From assembly GCA_016777745.1 (NCBI GenBank), contig JADHQX010000027.1, positions 1 to 12,730 on the forward strand: DNA of 12,730 nucleotides. The letters run 5' to 3'. Made by a program: the position numbers and the translations under genes. Every line of letters starts with the position of its first letter. Position 1 is the first letter of the stretch. Source of the stretch: Candidatus Pelagibacterales bacterium. Lineage in GTDB: Bacteria > Pseudomonadota > Alphaproteobacteria > Pelagibacterales > AG-422-B15. Positions 7,573-12,730 of this stretch are shown piece after piece. A model generated the notes under the pieces. The model worked only from the letters and a program-made list of their open reading frames with translations, did no database searches and was not told the origin of the DNA.

Positions 7573-8466
7573 TTAAACTTTTCTTATAGCTCTAGCTATT
7601 TTTATTCTATCTTGAGGTATCTTATTTTTAAATTTTTTTTTAAGTGTTAATTTTCCAATCATTTTTTGATGGATGGAGATAGCTTTTGACATATGTGAAG
7701 AACGTTTCATTTCTTTTAAAGTTTTTACTACCTCATTCATTTCATCAGATCTTCTAAGCCCGTGTAGAGCAGATCGTTCCATAAAATAATCTGCTAATTT
7801 TTTTATATTTTTAATACCCAGTGTTTTTTCTGCAGACAAAAGAATTCTGTCGTGAATGCCAATTTTTTCAGAGGCAGTAATACATTCTGTTAATAAAGAT
7901 TCAACTCCCTTGATCATGATGGATCTTAACATTTTTACAACAGCAGCTTTTCCAATTTCTGAACTTTCCCACTCATAATTAAATTTTAGTTTTTTTAATA
8001 TTTTTTTAATTTTGGTATTGTTAGAGCCTGCAACTAACATTTTTGTTTTATGTCCTAACGGATGAATAGGAGCCATAATTGCCAAGTCATAGTAGGTTGC
8101 TCCTGAAAACTTAATTATTGTATTAGTTTTTATTTTAGTACCAGGAGACACGGAGTTTCCATCTAAATAAATATGATTTTTGTTTAAGTGTTTTGAAATT
8201 TTCTTTGCAGCGTTTGCTGATTGTTCTGCCGTAACAACGGAAATAATTATATTTGCTTTTTCAGCAAGTTTTTTTGGATTGTTAAATAGCTTAATTTTTG
8301 TCTTTGTGTATTGTTTTTTAATAGATATTTCTGAACAGAAATTTTTATCAAAAGCACATATATTAATTGATTTCTCTTTTCTTAAGCTTTTTGCAATTGC
8401 CTGACCCGCCTCACCAAAGCCTACAAGACCTACAGTTAAGGTTTCTTCATTGGTAGAGCTATTCAT
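7573..8466 (-). CDS. NAD(P)-dependent oxidoreductase with DUF1932 C-terminal domain (6-phosphogluconate dehydrogenase-like)
   Basis: This 297-residue protein of the beta-hydroxyacid dehydrogenase type has an N-terminal Rossmann domain ([11 protein letters not shown], with GxGxxG at 16-21). An all-helical C-terminal domain (about 170-275) matches the DUF1932 pattern. The helix [11 protein letters not shown] (172-182) aligns with the catalytic GxxxxxKxxxN segment of 3-hydroxyisobutyrate and 6-phosphogluconate dehydrogenases, making Lys178 the likely catalytic base; the usual Asn is not obvious. The substrate-loop equivalent is DGNSVSPGT (102-110). Its start overlaps the ligK stop by 8 nt, and an AAAGG lies 8 nt upstream, so translation is probably coupled. 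As the third gene after galB and ligK, it should act on a hydroxy- or keto-acid linked to 4-oxalomesaconate metabolism. No reaction is established for it from this sequence. The fold call is firm and the role is inferred. Confidence 0.82.
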   Translation of the reverse strand: MNSSTNEETLTVGLVGFGEAGQAIAKSLRKEKSINICAFDKNFCSEISIKKQYTKTKIKLFNNPKKLAEKANIIISVVTAEQSANAAKKISKHLNKNHIYLDGNSVSPGTKIKTNTIIKFSGATYYDLAIMAPIHPLGHKTKMLVAGSNNTKIKKILKKLKFNYEWESSEIGKAAVVKMLRSIMIKGVESLLTECITASEKIGIHDRILLSAEKTLGIKNIKKLADYFMERSALHGLRRSDEMNEVVKTLKEMKRSSHMSKAISIHQKMIGKLTLKKKFKNKIPQDRIKIARAIRKV

Positions 8467-9133
8467 ATTTAAGGCCTTTATTTTTCAAACGCTCTCGCAT
8501 TTCATAAATATCAAGACCTAATTCGCCTTTTTTAAAGCGTTCTTTTTTTTCATTTTCATTTTGAATACGTAGTTTTGATTTTTTCAAAACCTCTTCTGCC
8601 TCAGCAAACCTAACCACGCATACACCATCGTCATCTGCAATTATAATATCTCCTGGATTAATAATTTCTTCTGCACATATAATTGGAATATTCACAGAGC
8701 CCAATGTTTCTTTTACTGTACCTTGAGCAAAAATAGTCTTAGACCATACTGGAAATTGCATTTCCGTTAATTCCTTAATATCTCTTACCCCTGCATCAAT
8801 AATCAATCCAATACATCCCTTTGTCTTTGCGGAGGTTGCAAGAAGATCACCAAAATATCCTGCATTAGAGGGGGAGGTTGGAGCGATCACCATTATGTCT
8901 CCCTTTTTAATTTGTTCTATAGCAACATGAACCATCCAGTTATCACAAGGTGGAACCGATACGGTTACTGCAGAGCCTGCAATTCTTGAACCTAAATAAA
9001 TAGGTTTTAAGCGATCTGCCAACAACCCCTTTCTACCTTGTGCCTCATGAACTGTTGAGACCCCACAATTTTGTAATTCTTGGATTATTGCTTGATTAAC
9101 TCTATTGATTTTTTGGATAACTACGTTACTCAC
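8459..9133 (-). CDS. ligK: 4-carboxy-4-hydroxy-2-oxoadipate (CHA) aldolase / oxaloacetate decarboxylase, RraA-like fold
   Basis: This cytoplasmic class II aldolase cleaves CHA to pyruvate and oxaloacetate, the last step of gallate and protocatechuate 4,5-cleavage (called LigK, GalC or ProA). It has 224 residues, the usual size. Visible family features are [12 protein letters not shown] (95-106), [10 protein letters not shown] with Arg117-Asp118 equivalent to the substrate- and metal-binding Arg-Asp pair, and ADDDGVCVV (166-174). The C-terminal tail [14 protein letters not shown] is typical of LigK/GalC and absent from the RNase E regulator RraA, which separates the two. The start is GTG at 9131-9133 and overlaps the galB stop as GTGA, a sign of translational coupling. 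The 3' end overlaps the DUF1932 gene by 8 nt. With galB and galD beside it, the pathway assignment is strong. Confidence 0.9.
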   Translation of the reverse strand: MSNVVIQKINRVNQAIIQELQNCGVSTVHEAQGRKGLLADRLKPIYLGSRIAGSAVTVSVPPCDNWMVHVAIEQIKKGDIMVIAPTSPSNAGYFGDLLATSAKTKGCIGLIIDAGVRDIKELTEMQFPVWSKTIFAQGTVKETLGSVNIPIICAEEIINPGDIIIADDDGVCVVRFAEAEEVLKKSKLRIQNENEKKERFKKGELGLDIYEMRERLKNKGLKYE

Positions 9134-9867
9134 GATAACTCATCCACACACGATGGAAATACAGTTTGAAAACCTTCGGCATATTTTGCTTGTTTACCAC
9201 CAGACTGACCTCCTGAATTTCTTCTAAAATGATTAGCTCTATTTTCTGCAACATTTGTATAATAATTCCAAAGATGCTGCTGTCCTTCCATGCACTCAAT
9301 TGCTTTTCTTTTGTTTTCCCAAACATCACTAATATCTAAAAAAATATTTGGTACCCAACCCATTTGTTCAGTTTGGTGTGGTTCAAATAAGTATAACTGA
9401 GGCGATCCTAATATTTTTTCACCTGGGTTGTGACCCCAAGCCTGCGCAATCATTCTGCATTTTAAAACAAATTCTGTCGTATACATGTGATCGGTATTGT
9501 ATTGATCATATTTTGAATGAGTGAACATAAATTGAGGTTGAACTCTTCTTATAATATCAACTAACATCAACTCTTCTTTTGCACCTAGTTTTAATGGATA
9601 GTCTCCTAGATCAAGAAAAATTAAATTATGAACATTTAATTCTTTGGAAGCATTTTCTGCTTCTTTTTTTCTAATAGATTTGACTTTTTCTAAAGTCATG
9701 CCTCCTTGCTTCCATAGCTTCGCACTTTCGCCTTTTTCTCCAAAAGATAAGCAAACTACAGTAACTTCGTAACCAAGTTTTTGGTGCAAAGCTATAGCTC
9801 CACCACACCTCCACACAAAATCAGCAGCATGAGCAGATATAACTAAAGCTTTTTTTTTCCCTGACAT
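9130..9867 (-). CDS. galB: 4-oxalomesaconate hydratase, PIG-L family (GalB type)
   Basis: The product hydrates 4-oxalomesaconate to 4-carboxy-4-hydroxy-2-oxoadipate. It has the PIG-L/LmbE fold of zinc de-N-acetylases (245 residues). The normal AHPDDE motif is changed to [15 protein letters not shown] (from residue 12), which keeps His13 and Asp16 as likely zinc ligands but lacks the second Asp and the Glu. This variant is what I recall for GalB hydratases, which are not deacetylases. A third ligand is probably His127 in QYNTDHMYT. The gene heads a minus-strand operon, overlapping ligK by 4 nt. It is divergent from galD across 54 nt, where a duplicated TATAAT lies on its strand. This arrangement, with tautomerase and aldolase genes adjoining, supports GalB over a general deacetylase. 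Protocatechuate pathways often use the unrelated LigJ hydratase instead. Confidence 0.88.
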   Translation of the reverse strand: MSGKKKALVISAHAADFVWRCGGAIALHQKLGYEVTVVCLSFGEKGESAKLWKQGGMTLEKVKSIRKKEAENASKELNVHNLIFLDLGDYPLKLGAKEELMLVDIIRRVQPQFMFTHSKYDQYNTDHMYTTEFVLKCRMIAQAWGHNPGEKILGSPQLYLFEPHQTEQMGWVPNIFLDISDVWENKRKAIECMEGQQHLWNYYTNVAENRANHFRRNSGGQSGGKQAKYAEGFQTVFPSCVDELS

Positions 9868-9875
9868 TCTAATTT

Positions 9876-9884
9876 TGATATAAT
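9876..9884 (+). promoter_or_regulatory. Candidate extended -10 promoter for galD-SDR
   Basis: TGATATAAT is a perfect -10 hexamer (TATAAT, 9879-9884) preceded by TGn, an extended -10 element that can work without a -35 box. It would start transcription about 30 nt before the galD ATG at 9922. No -35 hexamer is seen at normal spacing; CTGACA at 9861-9866 is too close. The AT-rich background lowers certainty. Confidence 0.45.
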
Positions 9885-9895
9885 ATATACAAAAG

Positions 9896-9915
9896 CTAAA
9901 TTATACTAAATTATA
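9896..9915. repeat. Perfect tandem 10-bp repeat in the galB-galD divergent promoter region
   Basis: CTAAATTATA occurs twice with no spacer (9896-9905, 9906-9915). On the minus strand each copy reads TATAATTTAG, which gives two TATAAT hexamers one helical turn apart, 33-43 nt upstream of the galB start. It could be a duplicated -10 box for the galB operon or a direct-repeat operator read on one face of the DNA. No regulator gene is in the window. Low-complexity AT sequence could also produce it by slippage. Confidence 0.5.
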
Positions 9916-9921
9916 TTAATT

Positions 9922-11004
9922 ATGAATGATCAATTAAAAATACCTTGTATCTTTATGAGAAGCGGAACTTCAAGAGGTCCTTACTTTCTAAAAGATGATC
10001 TACCAGCAGATGTTCAAACTAGAGATAAAGTGTTGTTGGCAGTAATGGGATCTCCTGATAACCGACAAATAGATGGTTTGGGTGGAGCTGAACCAGTCAC
10101 AAGCAAAGTGGCCATTATTTCAAAATCCGATGAAGAAGGTATTGATGTTAATTATCAATTTGCCCAGGTAAAAATAGACGAGCCCATCGTTGATACAAAG
10201 CCGTCTTGTGGAAATATTCTTGTGGGTGTGGGTCCATACTCCATAGAAAAAGGACTGGTAGAAGCGCAAGAAGGCTCTACTAAAGTTGTCATCCGCGATG
10301 TTAATACGGGTATGAAAATTGAAGAAGTGGTGCGCACCCCAAATAAAATTGTTGCTTATGAGGGGGATTTAAAAATTGATGGGGTTCCCAATCCAGGGTC
10401 ACCAATTGATATCAATTTTTTAGAAGTGATTGGATCGAAAACTAAAAAGCTATTTCCCACTGGCAATAAAATAGATGTAATTGATGGGATAGAATGTTCC
10501 ATGGTTGATTCTGCAATGCCTATGCTTTTATTTAGAGCTAAAGATTTTGGTCTTACAGGAAACGAAAGTCATTTAGAGCTTAATCAAAAACAAGATTTAA
10601 TTGACAAGATGAATAGCATTAGACTTAAAGTTGGAAAAATGATTGGTTTTGGGGATGTGACCAAATCTGTTATTCCCAAAATGGCATTACTTTCAAAATC
10701 AGAAACAGGTAGCATTAGATCAAGATATTTTATGCCTTGGCAATGCCATAGCTCACATGCAATTACGGGAACTGTTTGTCTAGCGACGGCTTCAAAATCT
10801 AAAGGAACTATATGTAATGACTTTTACTCAGACTTTTCAGATGAGGGAGAATTTGCAGTAGAGCATCCAACCGGTTCTTTAAAAATAAAAGTTAAATTAA
10901 AAAGAGAAGGGGAAGAGATTGTGGATGTAGTAGCAACGACGACTAGGCACGCAAGACTAATTATGTCTGGTGAAGTTCAAATACCAAAATCCCTTCTAAA
11001 ATAG
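9922..11004 (+). CDS. galD: 4-oxalomesaconate tautomerase, PrpF family (GalD type)
   Basis: This 360-residue cytoplasmic protein has the two-domain, diaminopimelate-epimerase-like PrpF fold. It interconverts tautomers of 4-oxalomesaconate so that GalB can hydrate it. Visible family marks are IPCIFMRSGTSRGPYF (7-22), GGAEPVTSKVAII (54-66), the active-site Cys96 in KPSCGN, and the C-terminal TRHARLIMSGEV. PrpF relatives also include methylaconitate isomerase and LigU, a double-bond isomerase of the same pathway, so GalD versus LigU is not settled by sequence alone. The PIG-L GalB partner makes GalD more likely. No methylcitrate genes (prpB, prpC) are present, which argues against PrpF proper. 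It diverges from galB across a 54-nt promoter region, and its stop codon directly abuts the SDR start (TAGATG). Confidence 0.87.
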   Translation: MNDQLKIPCIFMRSGTSRGPYFLKDDLPADVQTRDKVLLAVMGSPDNRQIDGLGGAEPVTSKVAIISKSDEEGIDVNYQFAQVKIDEPIVDTKPSCGNILVGVGPYSIEKGLVEAQEGSTKVVIRDVNTGMKIEEVVRTPNKIVAYEGDLKIDGVPNPGSPIDINFLEVIGSKTKKLFPTGNKIDVIDGIECSMVDSAMPMLLFRAKDFGLTGNESHLELNQKQDLIDKMNSIRLKVGKMIGFGDVTKSVIPKMALLSKSETGSIRSRYFMPWQCHSSHAITGTVCLATASKSKGTICNDFYSDFSDEGEFAVEHPTGSLKIKVKLKREGEEIVDVVATTTRHARLIMSGEVQIPKSLLK

Positions 11005-11763
11005 ATGGATCTTAAATTAAAAAATAAAAGGTGTGTGGTAACTGGTGCTAGCCAAGGATTGGGAAGGGCTATTGCAACAATTCTTGCTTCAGAAGACTGT
11101 GAATTAGTGCTAGTTGCTAGAAGAAAAAAACCCCTTCAAGATGTTGCTAAATCGATAGCTAAAAAATATAAAACAAAAGTATTTATTCTCTCATTGGACG
11201 TCACTTCTAAAAATGCAGATGTAAAAATTAAGAATTTTGCTTTAAGTAAACTTGGCTCTATTGATGTTTTAATCAATTCGGCAGGAGGATCTAGGCCTAC
11301 TACCTGGGATGCACCAGAAAGTTTTTGGGAGGAGGGCATGAATTTAAATTTTACTGCTTTAAGAAAATTAACGACAAAAATTATTCCTATCATGAAGAAG
11401 AACAAGTGGGGTCGTGTCATTAATATTACTGGATCTGTTGAGCCTAGAGAAGTGAATGTAGCTAATGCTGCAAAATCTGCAGTTCATGCCTGGTCCAAAG
11501 GACTTTCAAGAATTGTTGCAAAAGATAAAATTACCATAAACAATATATCTCCAGGAAGATTAAAAACAGAGCAGATTTTAAAGAGAAGACACCCTAATTT
11601 AAAAGAGAGAAAACAGTTTATTAAAGAAAATATTCCCGCAGGGTACTTTGGGGAACCTGAAGATCTTGCAAATTTAGTAGTTTTTTTATGTTCGCCTCTA
11701 GCGAGATATATAACTGGTGAATTACTACATGTAGACGGCGGTATGAAGAAATTTGCACATTAG
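11005..11763 (+). CDS. Short-chain dehydrogenase/reductase-like protein lacking the catalytic Tyr
   Basis: This 252-residue SDR-fold protein has an intact cofactor site (TGASQGLG, 13-20), a structural NSAGG (91-95), an Asn115 in the position of the catalytic-tetrad Asn, and a normal C-terminus with ITGELLHVDGGM. The YxxxK motif, however, reads Ala153-Asn-Ala-Ala-Lys157: the lysine is kept and the tyrosine is alanine. The catalytic Ser region is also altered to NITGS (140-144). A classical keto reductase mechanism is therefore doubtful. It may use another acid, catalyse a different reaction, or only bind. The basic residues after LVAR (Arg39-Arg40) suggest NADP(H) preference. The ATG directly follows the galD stop with no Shine-Dalgarno, so translation is probably coupled and the role tied to the 4-oxalomesaconate route. 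SDR fold is certain and the reaction is unknown. Confidence 0.85.
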   Translation: MDLKLKNKRCVVTGASQGLGRAIATILASEDCELVLVARRKKPLQDVAKSIAKKYKTKVFILSLDVTSKNADVKIKNFALSKLGSIDVLINSAGGSRPTTWDAPESFWEEGMNLNFTALRKLTTKIIPIMKKNKWGRVINITGSVEPREVNVANAAKSAVHAWSKGLSRIVAKDKITINNISPGRLKTEQILKRRHPNLKERKQFIKENIPAGYFGEPEDLANLVVFLCSPLARYITGELLHVDGGMKKFAH

Positions 11764-11804
11764 TAGTTGCAATACTTAGGTTTTATCATTAATTATCCTC
11801 GAAC

Positions 11805-12730
11805 ATGAAAAGCAAAAATAGTTTCAAATCTTTATCAAAACTAAATGTTGGAAATAAAGAATACAATTATTATAGTTTACCCGAGGCCGAAAAAAATGGT
11901 CTTGAAGGAATTGGCAGGCTTCCAAAATCTTTAAAAGTTTTATTAGAAAATCTTCTTCGATATGAAGATGATGCTTCGGTTACTAAAAATCAAATTCTAG
12001 CTATGAAAGAGTGGTTAAACACCAAAACTTCTAATACGGAAATTGCATACAGACCAGCACGAGTTTTGCTACAAGATTTTACAGGAATTCCGGCTGTCGC
12101 AGATCTTGCAGCAATGAGAGAATTAGTTAAGAAAAAAAATAAAGATCCTAATAAGGTTAATCCTTTGTCTGCAGTTGATTTGGTAATCGATCACTCTGTT
12201 CAAGTAGATACAAATGCAACGAAAGATTCTTTAGATAAAAATGTTAAAAGAGAATTTGAACGAAATGGTGAAAGATATGAATTTTTAAAATGGGGCGCTC
12301 AAGCTTTTGATAATTTTAGAATTATTCCACCAGGAACAGGAATCTGTCACCAAGTAAATTTAGAATATTTATCCAAAGTAGCATGGACTAAAAAACATGA
12401 TGGAGAAGAGTATGTTTATCCTGATACATGCGTTGGAACAGACAGTCACACAACTATGGTTAATGGTCTTTCCGTTTTAGCTTGGGGTGTGGGTGGAATT
12501 GAAGCCGAAGCTGGAATGTTAGGTGAGCCTGTATCCATGTTGATACCAGAAGTTATCGGATTTGAAGTGACTAATAAAATGCCAGAAGGAACTACAGCTA
12601 CAGACTTGGTGTTAACCGTAGTTAAGCAATTAAGAGACAAGGGCGTAGTTGGAAAATTTGTAGAGTTTTATGGAGAAGGGTTAAAAAATCTAACATTAGC
12701 AGACAGAGCTACCATCGGTAACATGGCGCC
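11805..12730 (+). CDS. acnA: Aconitate hydratase A, N-terminal part (3' end outside window)
   Basis: The first ~308 codons of the monomeric TCA-cycle aconitase/IRP type are visible, and the frame is open to the window edge. Clear AcnA segments are GIGRLPKSLKVLLENLLR, RVLLQDFTGIPAVADLAAMR, DHSVQVD, GTGICHQVNLEYL and DTCVGTDSHTTMVNGL. The enzyme converts citrate to isocitrate through a [4Fe-4S] cluster in the cytoplasm. The three cluster cysteines fall later in the protein and are not in view. The start is the first ATG in frame and gives the normal N-terminus length. The leader 11764-11804 is only 41 nt, without an evident Shine-Dalgarno or terminator, so readthrough from the galD-SDR unit is possible. 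It is probably the housekeeping aconitase. The adjacency makes metabolic sense, because the upstream pathway delivers oxaloacetate and pyruvate to the cycle. Confidence 0.95.
   Translation, partial: MKSKNSFKSLSKLNVGNKEYNYYSLPEAEKNGLEGIGRLPKSLKVLLENLLRYEDDASVTKNQILAMKEWLNTKTSNTEIAYRPARVLLQDFTGIPAVADLAAMRELVKKKNKDPNKVNPLSAVDLVIDHSVQVDTNATKDSLDKNVKREFERNGERYEFLKWGAQAFDNFRIIPPGTGICHQVNLEYLSKVAWTKKHDGEEYVYPDTCVGTDSHTTMVNGLSVLAWGVGGIEAEAGMLGEPVSMLIPEVIGFEVTNKMPEGTTATDLVLTVVKQLRDKGVVGKFVEFYGEGLKNLTLADRATIGNMA

Noticed and set aside
8180..8404. Plus-strand 74-codon hydrophobic frame opposite the DUF1932 gene
   Set aside because: The hydrophobic, Phe-rich translation is what the antisense of a Lys-rich protein gives. 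It is not an independent membrane peptide.
8471..8478. Palindrome AAGGCCTT just upstream of the DUF1932 start
   Set aside because: It is only 8 bp and inside the ligK coding region. Its AAAGG overlap is better explained as a weak ribosome binding site than as an operator.
9126..9329. Minus-strand 67-codon frame overlapping galB
   Set aside because: It lies wholly inside galB on the same strand in another frame, has no family features, and galB is convincing across the region.
11136..11420. Minus-strand 94-codon frame opposite the SDR gene
   Set aside because: It is fully antisense to a clear SDR coding region and shows no motif of its own.
11767..11795. Possible promoter before acnA (TTGCAA followed by an AT-rich -10-like stretch)
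   Set aside because: The -35 match is partial and no convincing -10 lies at 16-18 nt, so chance is a sufficient explanation in this AT-rich spacer.
12446..12640. Minus-strand 64-codon frame opposite acnA
   Set aside because: It is antisense to highly conserved aconitase sequence and has no domain or ribosome binding site.

Overview
The window is strongly AT-rich and gene-dense. Its proteins are rich in Lys, Asn and Ile, and its gene content is alphaproteobacterial in flavour: tripartite tricarboxylate (TTT) transport, a TauD-like dioxygenase, the lower 4-oxalomesaconate pathway and AcnA. This fits a streamlined marine alphaproteobacterium of the SAR11/Pelagibacterales type. That assignment is an inference from composition and gene content, because the window holds no rRNA or other marker gene. 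It also holds no tRNA, CRISPR array, insertion sequence, phage gene or transcriptional regulator. The longest gap between genes is 157 nt (4312-4468).

Layout from left to right. (1) Plus strand, 2-2639: the 3' end of an isocitrate/isopropylmalate-dehydrogenase-family gene, a TauD-like Fe(II)/2-oxoglutarate dioxygenase and an alpha/beta hydrolase resembling the esterase-713 family, closely spaced as an operon. (2) Minus strand, 2641-4311: a thiamine-diphosphate enzyme of the acetolactate synthase/benzoylformate decarboxylase superfamily, ending one base from the hydrolase stop. (3) Plus strand, 4469-7556: a TTT transporter made of a periplasmic binding protein (tctC), a strong stem-loop, and a TctA permease with a TctB-like domain fused at its C-terminus. 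(4) Minus strand, 9867 to 7573: galB (PIG-L-type 4-oxalomesaconate hydratase), ligK/galC (RraA-like 4-carboxy-4-hydroxy-2-oxoadipate aldolase) and a DUF1932 NAD(P)-dependent oxidoreductase, all overlapping head to tail. (5) Plus strand, 9922-11763: galD (PrpF-like 4-oxalomesaconate tautomerase) and an SDR protein that lacks the usual catalytic tyrosine. Groups 4 and 5 diverge from a 54-nt promoter region. (6) Plus strand from 11805: the start of acnA, cut by the window edge.

How the genes work together. GalD, GalB and LigK form the complete lower branch of gallate / protocatechuate 4,5-cleavage: 4-oxalomesaconate is tautomerised, hydrated to 4-carboxy-4-hydroxy-2-oxoadipate, and split to pyruvate plus oxaloacetate. 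These products feed the TCA cycle, in which the neighbouring aconitase acts. The adjacent TTT system probably imports a polycarboxylate or aromatic carboxylate for this pathway. No ring-cleavage dioxygenase (LigAB or GalA type), LigC or LigI is present, so the source of 4-oxalomesaconate is not shown. The DUF1932 enzyme, the Tyr-less SDR and the dioxygenase/hydrolase/ThDP group are the unassigned pieces, and they could supply a non-classical entry route.
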